Below, in pieces: positions 39,784-51,425 of a stretch of DNA of 64,000 nt; position 1 is the first letter of the stretch; each line of letters starts with the position of its first letter. The position numbers and the translations under genes are program-made. Source of the DNA: Plectrocnemia conspersa (Eukaryota; Arthropoda; Insecta; Trichoptera; Polycentropodidae); the NCBI GenBank assembly GCA_009617715.1, contig VTFK01000048.1, positions 372,001 through 436,000 on the forward strand, written 5' to 3'. Under the pieces are notes generated by a model that was not told the origin of the DNA, ran no database searches, and saw only the letters and a program-made list of their open reading frames with translations.

Positions 39784-40450
39784 TGGGACAAATACCCCTG
39801 GATAGATATATCTCCCATCAAAACTCCCTGGACATTAACCCCCCCTGTACCCTGTGCAAAATAACCCCTGACAAATAGCCCCTGAAAATTAACCCCGTGT
39901 AAATAACCCCTGACGATTAACCCCCGCCACGTAAAGAGATAAGTATTTTTTATATAAGTTGTTATTATTTATAATAAATGGTCATTATTTTAATAAAATA
40001 ATGTTTAATACGAATAATCAGTATCAATACTAATTTATTTCATTCAGCAAAATACAGAATTTTAAAATATCAATAAAACCAACACATTTACGAAGAAAAT
40101 ATACGTAATGTATATATTTTGTACCGGTGACCAGTGCGAGCAAAATTGTTATAAAGAGTATTAAAAAAAAAAATAAAAAAAATATTATTAGGCTAGATAC
40201 ATATGTATGTATAATACAGCTAAACTTTGGTAATGGCGTCAGTATATGTTTTTATTAAGTATAATAGAGCGTCACGAGACGTGTTAAGTAATATCTGTAT
40301 TATCTTTATACGTGGCGGGGTTAATTGTCAGGGGATTATTTGCATGGTGGGTTAATTGTCAGGGGTTATTTGCACGGGGGGGTCAATGTCCAGGGGTTTT
40401 TTGACGGGGGTTATTGTCAAAGGGGTATATTTCAGGCGGTTAGTGTCCTA
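39784..40450. mobile_element. Foldback-like element with arms built of short C-rich repeats
   Basis: The left arm (39784-39945) and right arm (about 40296-40450) are long imperfect inverted repeats. Both are made of iterated units of the form TAACCCCTGACAATTAACCC / ATAACCCCTGACAAAT. The arms meet the inner motif CGCCACGTA (39924-39932, inverted at 40309-40317). A roughly 350-bp AT-rich centre separates them. Terminal inverted repeats made of tandem subrepeats are characteristic of foldback elements. The open frame at 40325-40534 (Gly-rich) is just translated repeat. Target duplication is not clear. Confidence 0.7.
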
Positions 40451-41000
40451 GAACCATATTTTCCTAATCTAGATTCTCCTTTATATATGGACCTTTGCTT
40501 TACTTTATTTGGAATCTCATTATCGGCAACTTAGCGTCAAAAGTGTTAAACTTTGCTTTTTTAAAATCATTGGTTATATCGTCAAAATGTATCCTTTTGC
40601 TTAAAACATATGTGCTGATGTGCATATTGTTTGTGTTTTATTTATTGTAAGGTGCATAACAATTTTTCGTATTAAATGTGTTTTTAAACGTTATTATTAT
40701 ATGTTGATATATGTTTTATTTAACTAACAGTATATTTTTTTATTTTTTATAATACGTTTATTGTAATCTGATTTTCTAAAAAGTCTAAAACTTGTTAATG
40801 GGAATATATTAACTATTTACCAAGAAAAAACAACAATTAAAAAAACTAAAACTAAGGTTTTACTAAGAAAAAAAAACAACAAGTAAAAAACTTGTGCTCT
40901 TTGTAATTTTAATCTTGATTAAATTTTATTGTAACCATTATTTTTTTGTATGAACGCAAATTGTTGATCGATGTTATGAGCGCTAAACGCTATAGAACGA

Positions 41001-41041
41001 GCGCGATGCGCAAGATAATAAGCGCATTGCGCAAGATAATA
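41001..41041. repeat. 20-bp GC-rich tandem repeat
   Basis: GCGCGATGCGCAAGATAATA is followed by GCGCATTGCGCAAGATAATA. Each contains an inner palindromic GCGC..GCGC core. It lies within the piggyBac-like element and may be a protein-binding repeat. Confidence 0.6.
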
Positions 41042-41823
41042 AACGATGGGCAAAAAAAAAATACAAACAGTCCAATATTTTAATTATTTAGAATTCATAT
41101 GACATCTAGCTATTTACAAATTTCTTAATGGTTATAAACCCCTGCCGCTACATCACTCAGCTGTTTTTTTAAATAATTCATTTATTTGTTTTACCGCGCA
41201 TTTGATTGCGATGGACGAAAAATCATCTAAAAACATCATTACATTTACCTTCCTATACTATGTATACCTAATACTATGTCATTTATTTTTTGTGAATAGT
41301 AAGTACAATTCTTCGTGAACACATTTTAATAAATTATTATTTTCTAAGTTTCATGGTTAACGTTTTACAAATTATTTAAAAAGTACAATAAAAAAAAGTT
41401 ATTTTCCGATTAAAAGTATTTAAATTATAATATATTTTAAATATTTAATTAATTTTTTTTTAACTAAAATACTGACAAACTATCAATCTTTCGCTGTATT
41501 AATTTTAATTTGTAAAAAGATTAATCAAAACATGTTTTATTTCATTTTTACTTCCAAAAATTGAACATAAAAAAAGTCTCGAAATTAAATACGAGCTGGC
41601 GCTACCCCAACCAAAAAAAAAATACGAGTGCAAAGGGTTAATAAATTGATATACCAATTTGTTTATTGTGTTTTATAGTATTAACATAATGAGTCTATTA
41701 ATTCTTTAGTAGGCATTTAATGAAATTTTAATATTTGTATAAATAGATATAGGTATATTGTTATTTATTTTCTAGCTTTATTTTTTATAACCAGTAGTTT
41801 TACAAAATAGCGTTTAACAGTAA

Positions 41824-41855
41824 ATGTAGTACTATGTAACTACATAGTACTACAT
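41824..41855. repeat. Perfect 15-bp inverted repeat
   Basis: ATGTAGTACTATGTA at 41824-41838 is exactly inverted at 41841-41855 with a 2-bp spacer. It lies 180 bp beyond the piggyBac-like element. No flanking duplication. Confidence 0.8.
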
Positions 41856-42099
41856 GAGGACATTTAAAAATCAGTCATTTAAATGCCTTTCATTATAAAA
41901 GTAGACGGAGCTAGGTTTAGAGCAAACAAAATGAAGGAATAACTTTTTAAAACATTCTGGAGAATAATTTTAAGACAACTCATACAAATATAACTTCAAA
42001 AGGCAACGAAGATAATAGTCAAACAACATTGTTAACATTGAGGACATTCAAACAATCATTTCAAATAGTATAAAAAAGAAATAACCAACAGACTAGGCA

Positions 42100-42530
42100 A
42101 AAGACTTAACAATAAAATAGAATGCTCGCTTTAAGGCTTAAACATATTTGATTTTTGAATAATCAAGTGATGCCAACCAACATCCGCATCTATGAAGCAA
42201 CAGAGACGTATTGAATCAAGAGTATATAAAAAGTGACACTTTGTGTCACTGGTAAACGAGAGGGTCCGAGATGATTCGAGGCGAGAGATGATCAGAAACA
42301 AATTCAGACAGACGGCATCCACACGAGAAACATCGGCGAACCTTTCAGAACGACAATCACAACGACAATACCAGTTTCTCCACCAGCACTCATTCTACGG
42401 AAGACAACTCGACAGTATTTTTCTGTGATTAAATGAAATTGTAGATAACAAAAATAAACTGTTCTCAGCTTTCTCAGTGTATATTTTGGCTTTAAAGTTA
42501 TACCCCTTCGGTCTCAAACCCATAGAAAAA
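42100..42530 (+). repeat. LTR-like dispersed repeat, copy A, with TATA box and polyadenylation signal
   Basis: A TATATAAAAAG (42223-42233) precedes an initiator-like TCACTGG about 25 bp downstream and a GA-rich transcribed-looking stretch. AATAAA is at 42453-42458 and a CCCTTCGGTCTCAAACCC end near 42510. These are the promoter, R and terminal parts expected of a long terminal repeat. It aligns with the minus-strand block 25270-25730 along its length. The 61-codon frame 42243-42428 is translated repeat. No internal retroviral coding region flanks it, so it would be a solo LTR. Exact ends and target duplication were not found. Confidence 0.55.
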
Positions 42531-45500
42531 ACTAATGTACCAATATAAAACATCAATAAAAGTGTAAATTTAAATCTTAAAGTATAAGAGCACACGAAAT
42601 GCATCATTGAACTAATGGTAAAAGAACTTTCGATTAAATATGTATGTTTTTAACTTCCTTATCCGGTCAACGCATCCCTTAGATAAAAATATACATGATT
42701 TATATTTATTAAATATTAAAAAAACATTACTAAGAAAAGTATTACTTTGATCGATAAGCTTTTTTGTACACAATTATAATTGTTTAACCAAGTGGTTTAT
42801 ATATTAAGAGCAATACATATATGCAATACATATATGCGAATTATATATTATTATATAATATATAATTATATAATAAAATAGATTTTTTTCAAAGTATTAT
42901 ATATAGATTTATATAGATATTTATTATATTAAATTTAAGCTAAACATGGTAATTATATAATATCTATATTTTTTAAAACAATAATTTGAATGGGACAATA
43001 TACATTTACAAAATATTTTCTCGAAAAAATAAATATTTTATTCTTATAAAGGAGCCGGAATACTGTAGTCCGTAAGGATAATCTGATAATCCCGAGCCTG
43101 TGGTACAATCCTCGCAGCAGAATAAAAATAAAAATTTTCTGATCAGAAAATATGTAATAAAAGCTAACCCGACTGCATAATATTGAAAATTTTAAATTTC
43201 TTTCATAAAATAATGTATATTCAATCAAATTGATATCGTAAATTCTCAGACTCTTGTACTATTATAATAGATATATCAATTTAGTAACCCATTAATTGTT
43301 ACCAACTGTTGCGTTCAACACATTAGATTATTTTGTGCGACACTCTTCCAAGCCCCCTTAATATATATTTTAGTGAATGCGTAATAAATGTAATTGTTAC
43401 TTTGATTATTTCTAATCCATATGTATATTTTAATAAAACTTAAGCTGTAAGAAACAAGCAAGTCAAATTAAATTAATATTTCGGCCACAATATTATTGTT
43501 TTTAAACTATTAACTTTTAGGGGAAATTGCAAAGTTTAATCAATTAACTGAACCCCTTCCTCCCCGCCCCGAGTAGCGACCATTAATTCAGAGAGCACCT
43601 GTCAAATATATGCTAAAAATATCCAGCATTATTGGAAGTTTTGGAACGCTCTCCCAATTTATTGCGGCAAATTAGTAAAATCTGATCAGTGATATATACG
43701 ATACTCAAAAGTGGAAATATTTTAATTGAAAAATGTAAAACAAACGGAATGACACCGCTTAAATAAATAATAAATTCTACTGATCATGTATATTTATATT
43801 TGTAGCACACCATATTTGGCAAAGCAATAAAGGATAACAACGATGTCAACCTGGTGAACAAATTGAAAAAAAAGTAAAGTCGTAAAACGTGACAATAATT
43901 CAAAGCGAGGGACTGCGAAAATTGCTGTTTACTTATCATGATGGATATACATATTTATTTACACAGCTATAGGTACACTGGTAAAACTAGGTGCTATTAA
44001 ATCAGTACGTAACAACTCCCAACCAGTTATATAGAGTTACTAAAATTCATAATTGCTTTTCGCCGTTGTGTTAGCTATACATATCATATATCCTACCTAA
44101 AGCATACAATTAAATTACGAAAGCTTAACGGACCCTTGAGAAATGTGACTAAGGTAAACAGATTTTATATTTGGAATAAAAATATTATACAATATTAAGT
44201 AATAGAGATTTAATCCCAAAATCCTTTTATGTCTTAAACTATTTTAAATGCTTCAAGATTTTAATAATTATTTAAAAAATCTTATTTTATTTTTAAAGTA
44301 TATGATACTGTTTGGGTGTAATTGCTAGCACGGTATTTAGTGCATTCGTGCTTGAAATGAAATTTTATTGCTAGAGGCAAAATTGAGCTAACTTATATTA
44401 AATATGGGAATTGGAAAAAAATAATCTCATAAACTGTATGTTAAATTTTTTTTAAAAAGGTCATTAAGTCGGTACAACTTTTATGTCTATCCTAGTTTAC
44501 ATTCACAGCACTTTAAGGCAACCTAATTTGTATTATATTATCAGGTAAATAATCTACTTAATTATTCTACAAAGTCTTAGATATAATCATTAGCTACAAT
44601 ATATTATTATTAAATAAACATGTCGAAACTAATAATTTGTTTTACAAATAAAAAATGTGGCTGGCAGTAAATATCAGCGTATTTCTAATCGCGATGCGAG
44701 CTACAATAAGCTCAGAAATCTAATAAAAGTTTGAAAGATTCATCAAAACTATTGATTGTACTAATAATTTGATATATTGCTACAATCCTACAATGCTGTT
44801 GAAAGTAAGACTAAAATTTGACAAAATTACCTATTAAAATAATTAATTAACAAAAGCGCACGTGACGATCGGAGATATAAAATTATTAGGGGCACTATAA
44901 AATGACCTTTTAAACGCACTTAAACAAAAGCCAGTTGCAGCGCCTAGCAGAAATTACAAGTGAAAAGTGACAATTTTGCCAAATCTACAGCTGTTTAATT
45001 TATTGCCTCCGTGTAACATGACATTTTTAAAAAAAAAGAACATAGCCTGTTTCCGCCCTAAGTCATTTCGCGCGAGCAAAGCATATTTATGACACTACCC
45101 TTCGGAGTATTTTTCGGAAACAGGATCTTTTATCTGGAGCTTTCATAAATTAAAACATGACTTTTCTGCTACTTCGTTTCCGATACCCAAAAAAATACTA
45201 GCTCAGAAAAGTTTTTTTTAAATATGCAATTTACTATCTACTAAAGACAAACATAAGAGTTTTTATTCAGTTAATAATGATATGGTTTTAATTCAGCAAT
45301 ACTAATATATGTATATTTAAGTTAACGGATAATTGTATATGTACTTGTATTTATATGTTATTTTTTCAACGAGAATAAAACTTTTATAAAATTCCGTTCA
45401 TAATATATTATCGCTAATCAATAAAATAATAATATGTGATACCAATATTTTCGTAAGGTCAATATTGATTGATTTCAATTGCGTATTATTTTTATTGGTA

Positions 45501-45547
45501 TTGAAAAGATATTCTAATATAATAAATACCGCACTTATTTGTTTCAG
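42531..45547. other. Intron 1, 3' part up to exon 2
   Basis: AT-rich noncoding sequence. The minus frame 43228-42953 is aromatic-rich with no domain. A GC-richer 43550-43680 stretch is unassigned. The last 40 bases contain the pyrimidine-rich acceptor of exon 2. Confidence 0.6.
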
Positions 45548-45690
45548 CGTTACCAACATCTTTCTGGTCAATCTATCAGTAGCCGATTTGCTGGTCACCC
45601 TGTTGTGTATGCCTGTGCAAGTGGGGAAAGCTATTACTATAATATGGTTCTACGGCGAAGTTATGTGCAAGACGACCTATTATATGCAAG
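45548..45690 (+). CDS. Receptor exon 2: ICL1, TM2, ECL1, start of TM3
   Basis: Encodes residues 93-140 and the first base of codon 141. The acceptor is TTGTTTCAG|C and the donor is CAAG|GTGAGT at 45691. The sequence reads NVTNIFLVNLSVADLL, the classical ICL1-TM2 junction, with D106 as the sodium-site D2.50. CMP in TM2 is typical of peptide receptors. ECL1 has a Trp (IIWFYGE), then C133 (C3.25), which bridges to exon 4, and YYMQ opens TM3. The frame is open upstream through the intron for about 80 nt, but that sequence is not receptor-like and the AG at 45546-45547 is the only acceptor that restores homology. It sits 30 kb from exon 1. Confidence 0.9.
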
Positions 45691-48600
45691 GTGAGTGGAT
45701 CGATTTACATGCCTTTGTGTACGAACGTTTTCCGGTAATTTATCCTTAATTGAACTCGAATTTATTAAATTCAACACGCAGGATTCGTAAGGAAGTTAAA
45801 TCCGAGATTTAACTCGGCTACTTGGAATTGCCGTATTGGGCTTCTGTATAATAATTCGTAGAACTTGTTTGTTTTAATGATCCAGTATAAATATATTCAC
45901 AGACTGCTTAGTATTCGTTTCCCCGAAGAAGGAAAATCTGTTCTTTAATAATTTATATTTACGTACAATATAGCTTTGGACATTCATTAAATATGTTATA
46001 CCCTTACTTGGATATATATTATATATAGTTTTAAATTAGCGTGTAATTTTATGTCATTATTTGTGCTTTTGGCAGAATGTCTGATTATGTCAAAAACACA
46101 AATACACGCACTTAGCTTTGGGAGCACAATCAAAAACAGGTACTTAGCTTTGGGACATGGAAAAGCTTGCAAATATGGCCTTTTCACTCTCTCATGTCTC
46201 TTGCCAACGTGTCGAGCTTCAAAGTTGATATATATTCGTGGTCATCATTGTTGTTAATTAAAAACTTCGGTTTGGTTGATCTGTACTACAGATTAAGAAA
46301 ATTAAAGTCAATTTCTTCTCAAGAACCAGATTTCATCACAGTCTAATATTTTGAACCCTCTTCGATTTATATTTTATTTAATTTTGAAATCATTCTGTTT
46401 TTCAAAGTAATTCAAATACTCTATGGTAATTCTGATTCATAATAATTACAGGCCAATAGCGTTTCTTTCAGCACCTGTAAAAGTATTTGAAACTATATTA
46501 TATAAATATATTTTTATTCACTATAGGTGTATGTTTCTCGAACACTAACATGATTTCCTCCAATCTCGATATACTGTCATTAATCTAATGGGTTTTTTAT
46601 CTTTGTTTTAAGATTGCCAATGTTGGGGGTCATCATCTTGGGTGTAATTTTCATCTTATCTCAGCCAACGAAAAATATTTAGCTGCGTTGTCTTGAATTC
46701 GATTTTGTGTTTTATTATTTTTCCGTTTGTTTGTTACTAAGGAAACAACAAGTACATTCATTTACTAATTGGTTTGCTTAAATGAATTTATTTTTATATG
46801 AATTTTGTTAAAATTCAATTTAGCGTTTTTAACCATGTATTCGAAATTGTTTTCGCGTCGTCTCTTTTATTTAGTGCAATTTTTTTTTAGTTTCGACTTC
46901 AATTGCTTCTCTATAATTTTTTACAAGTGGATTTTTAAGTTATAAGAAATATTTCTAAAATTTTGGGTTTTAAGTAGTATAAATAAAAAAAATAATAGTT
47001 TATATGGGGCTCTTCTCTATCAGATATATTCTCGCGATATTGCAAGTGTAAAATGGTTCCGGGTGAATAATTATTTTCTATTATCTAATAAAAAAAAATA
47101 ATTGATTTACATTCACAATTCAAAAAAAAAAATATTCTGCGATTTGTCTTTTGAGTAAGCTAATTTTCGTTTCTGTGTATTTTAAATATTCATATATACA
47201 GAATTTATCTTCTGCAAATTTCGATCATATTGCATACATTTTCAATAGCATACTAATCACAATCATTCAAAAAAAATCGTTAATAATCGTTATCTACTAT
47301 AATGCACAGTGTGCAATTTAAACGTTAGCCTTTCGCAACACTTATAACCCTAATTTATTTTTAATTACGTAAATGCATCATGCAATTAAAACGTTTTGTG
47401 AAAACGACGTTTGTGTCGGTTGATATAGCGTGTCTGGTAATTTTTTGTTGTACGGATTCTTAATTTAAGTTTGATGTTGCTTTACCCTATCTACGCAATT
47501 TAATACCTGTTAACTATTTTATTCACATTGATTATATTAAAAAAAAAATATTATAAAATAATATTTTTATTTTGAAACAAATTATATATTATTACAAAGA
47601 CGCAGATATATATAATGTATGACAGGTATGGCACGTGCTTTAGAAGCTATTTGAATTGGAGCGCTACTGAAATTTTTTACAAACCCATACACCCTAAGGG
47701 GTGTTTTACATTAGACATGATATTATTTATTCATACATGTAGTTTATTTACATTCATAATATCTTTCTTCATTTTGAGAAATTTAAGATCGTGTCAGATT
47801 TTAGCTTTTGGTAACTGCAATTTTCTCGGGAAAGCTTTTACTTGTCCTTCTTTCAACCCCTTTTTCCGTTTTATCTCGGAAAAGTTAAATCTAGCGTCAT
47901 GGGAGCCAATAATGTAATCAAAATAATTATATTCCTAAACAAGTCAACCAACTTCTCAATGAGCTCACCGAAAGATTGGTAACTTTGCGTGACGGTTTGT
48001 TAATTACATTATGATTTTCCTCTTTAATATTAAGGTTTAAATATAAATTTTAATAAACTTTCAAGCAGTGTACATCTATAGTTTTCAAGCAAGCATATAA
48101 AACAAATCGTCGTAAACAAGATACAAACCCTACGCTTCGCTCCATTTATTGAATCATTAGTTAACTGATTATTACGTAAAAGAGTACAAATACACTACAT
48201 AATAAGTAATATGAAATCAAGGGTTTTAACATAAAAGTAATTTATTTTCAAATGCTGGAGTTTTAATTAAAATTTCGATATACGACATTGAAAGATATAC
48301 ATATTAAAGAATTAGACGGCACTTATTTTAAACTAAACTTAAATTTGTTTGGTTAAAAATATTTGTGCCGTTCAAAAGATTATGTTTTAGCGTTAATCAC
48401 GTTAAGCATCACTGGTGCTTTAATTTCCTTTTCTTATTTCGAACAAACCGATAAAATACCGTTACTTTTTAATTGCAATGATCAAAAATCAATTGTTTTT
48501 ACAATTGAAGATGTTGTACAAACTAGTTGCTACGTGACGATTAAATATGGTATGGAAATATATATACCAAAAATAGTCTAGGAACTGCAAAATACTATTA

Positions 48601-49587
48601 ATGATTAATTACTATACATAAATATAAAAAATAAGATCCGCCGCACATATAGTATTTTTGTATAATCAATGTGTGTACATTTTCTTATAATTATATTATT
48701 TTCTATATACACAGTTGAATTTATTAAAAATGTTTACATGTGTGTATTTAAAAGTTTTACATATAAACAAATTTAATAATATTTAAATTTATATATACAA
48801 TATATACATATACATATATTTATATATATACATATCTACTTATAATTTTAAAAGTAAAGTGTTTTTATTTTAAGCAAAATAAAATACTTTGTTTTTTATT
48901 ATAAAAAATAAGAAATATAATTGATTACATATCTAAACAAGATCCAAAGATTGCAAAAAATGTTTAATAACATATATATTAGCTTTGGACATATATTTAA
49001 ATAACCACTAAGCCTGTTTTTAATAATATAAATAGTAATATTTATCAAGATTTTCTTTCTCAATATTAACTAAAACAAAATGTTATGTAATAACTGCTAC
49101 AATGTTCTGAACACTACAGCATCAAACGATTTAACGAGAATTTTATCTTACGACAAATCATCCAATAATATTATTTTATATAATAATTTTCCTGCTTTTA
49201 AAGTAGCCGTCGGCAATGTTCGTTATCTGATTTTGTATATAATATTCAATTTCTTAGAAAACACGCCAAAATTTTACCAAACTCCGATGAGATACAAAGG
49301 CGGTGTGTTATTTATTTTAACTAAAAGACTACAAAAAAAAAATTGTTTTATGTATCTTTATTATGAACATATTTTAAATACAAAATAATCGACATTTAAC
49401 ATAATAGGCGTTGGCCCAATGTGTTACAACGATGTGAACACAATCAGCAACAGCTAAGTAGTGAGATAACAGTATAAATTCAAAGTCTGTAATTCAGAAA
49501 CAACTTTTTATTAATTATGAACTATTAATACTGTTTATAATCAATAGATACTACGATCTAAATTAATTTTATTTTAAATGCTTAGCA
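45691..49587. other. Intron 2, 5' part
   Basis: Noncoding. Frames at 47615-47917 (100 codons) and 48363-48581 lack any motif, coding-like composition or splice context. A direct repeat of the form AGCTTTGGGA.(A)CA occurs at 46113-46158. AT-rich dinucleotide runs lie at 48790-48840. The frame 49080-49388 is also unsupported. Confidence 0.6.
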
Positions 49588-49673
49588 CAAAACCTAATCT
49601 GTAATGATCGATCAGAAAATAAACATAATTATCACCAATTCTGATCTTCCAGATACGATAAAAATTAAAAACA
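49588..49673 (+). repeat. Dispersed repeat, copy 2
   Basis: Partner of 34413-34505, same orientation. Both contain a CTAAT.TGT.ATGAT.GAT core and the GATCT.CCAG.TAC.AT box. The upstream flanks (GTGAGA...ACAGTA) are also loosely similar, so the ancestral element was probably longer than the aligned part. Confidence 0.55.
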
Positions 49674-51028
49674 CATTAAGATACATATAAAATTCAAACT
49701 CATTTGTTTCGTGTTTAAACCCAAACTCATTTGTTTTATACAATAAATTGCCAATATACATACATATTTATATAGTATTGAATATTATAACTTATTTTTT
49801 TTAATGCCAAGAAACACTAGCAATAAACTAAGCTAACGCGGTTAAAATATTCAGCACGTTTACTCTGCAGTATTCCACTACTTGTAGCCTATCCTGCCGC
49901 GATGTTAAATAATATATTTGCCGTACATATTAGCTGAATTCCCGTGTGGAATAATATAGTAAAATGCTATGTATTTGATCCATTTTTATTACCTATTCAA
50001 AGGAATAAATGTTTTTTTATTTATAAAAAATAATAGTAAATGTTCACATTTTTTATAAAATATTTTAAGACCTACGTTTCTGTAACAAAGAAACATATAA
50101 AAGTATAGCAGCATAAAAAAGTTAGTTTGCTCGTTCGAGTTACACAGTTTCACCACAACAAGAAGTAAAGTTAGCTATCGATAACACTAAACTCGTGTTC
50201 CGGTTATTTCGAGTTAAGTTTATAAAGATCTGTCTGCAAATGATGTTGTTTAATTATACTTTTTGTTGAGATACATACAAAAAAATGCCCGTAAATCTTT
50301 TTCGTAATACATTATTTAATTTTTTTTATTTTAATAATAAATTTATATTAAAACACAAACACATTTTAATGTACTGATTTAATAATACAGTGATAATTAA
50401 TCACGTCAGAGTTGTTGGTATACAATTTTGACTAGAGCTATGTAATGAACTTGAATAGTTGAAGTAATTAAGTAAATATTCATGTTGATACAAGAGAATA
50501 TTAATTTACAATACAGATATATTTCAAATGTTATAATATTCACGCTTTATTGAATATATGTAGGTATACTACTAGTCGAAAGCTAAAAAGCTTAATAAAA
50601 CATATTATATATTAAAAATACTAAATAATTTGTCTGAATAGCTGTATTTTATTGTAAATTAGAATCGGATGTAGATTTGACTTATATTGTATTTTGTAGC
50701 TTTGAGTAATTTTGAATAATAATGATAATTTAATTTCTCTTGTGACATCTGTTTTAAATTAAATTATTCACTAGATACATATATTTAGCACTACATAATT
50801 AACAAATTTTATATTCGTTTGATTGATTGCAAATGTCTAGACTACATTTAAGTTTTAAAAGCTGTTTAAATGAGATTTAAAAAAAATTAAACTCATTATT
50901 AGAGTAAAATTAAGAAGCAGAGTGGCAAATTTGCAAATTTAAAAGCTCTCTTTCCACAATGAAATATATTGAAAAAAAAAATATCGATGTCTCAGTGTCA
51001 AAGTTTTTGAAGCCGACAAAAAGTTACG

Positions 51029-51123
51029 AGTATATAATATCGTAACATAACAGCTCTAATAATGATAAAAGAGATGTTAAAAGTATATAATATCGTAACA
51101 TAACAGCTCTAATAATGATAAAA
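51029..51123. repeat. Perfect 42-bp direct repeat
   Basis: AGTATATAATATCGTAAC...ATAAAA at 51029-51070 is repeated exactly at 51082-51123, period 53 bp. Identity without any substitution implies recent duplication or gene conversion. Confidence 0.9.
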
Positions 51124-51309
51124 CGCAAGAGTGGTAACAATAGAAAAAATATGTTAACGACATCACAATCTAAAGATACTAGGATTATTGTGATAGCTGT
51201 ATAGAAAAAAATATATAATATATTCATTTCAAATAACTTTAAATGAAAAATAATATATCTTTATAGCTCTTCATATATTTTTTTAAAAAAAAAAACCTAA
51301 ATACTGCTG

Positions 51310-51425
51310 TTTCTTATGTTGTATCGACTCCAGTGGCAGGACGCGTCTGTTTGCGTCGGCGTATTAATACGCCCTCTGCTTTAACACGTTGAATACCATG
51401 TGCACAAAGTTATGCGCTCGTGATT
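51310..51425. repeat. GC-rich patch with a perfect 16-bp palindrome
   Basis: GGCGTATTAATACGCC at 51358-51373 is fully self-complementary and sits in a CG-rich patch. TTAACACGTTGAATACC follows at about 51382, which resembles a piggyBac-like left end (TTAA plus CAC). No matching right end was found. It may be a transposon fragment. Confidence 0.35.

Larger units (their letters stand above)
37390..41641. mobile_element. piggyBac-like element, 4.25 kb, TTAA-flanked, with nested insertions
   Basis: TTAA at 37390-37393 and 41638-41641 flank inverted ends CCCTTTGCGCTCGTA (left) and TACGAGTGCAAAGGG (right). These match at 14 of 15 positions, and TTAA targets with CCC..GGG ends are the piggyBac superfamily signature. 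Just inside the left end, GTCGAC occurs four times as two 11-bp-spaced pairs (37410/37421 and 37454/37465), a repeated subterminal motif. No transposase frame is recognisable, so it is non-autonomous or decayed. Nested inside are a hAT MITE (39330-39689), a foldback-like element (39784-40450) and a tRNA-like fragment. A second right-type end, GAAAGGG-TTAA, occurs at 38812-38822 but matches only CCCTTT. Confidence 0.75.

Noticed and set aside
40325..40534. Glycine-rich 69-codon open frame
   Set aside because: It is translated foldback-arm repeat; the His-Gly-Gly pattern comes from tandem units.
47615..47917. 100-codon plus-strand open frame in intron 2
   Set aside because: No domain, no signal peptide followed by a mature region, no good splice sites, and low-complexity Phe/Ile content as expected from AT-rich DNA.
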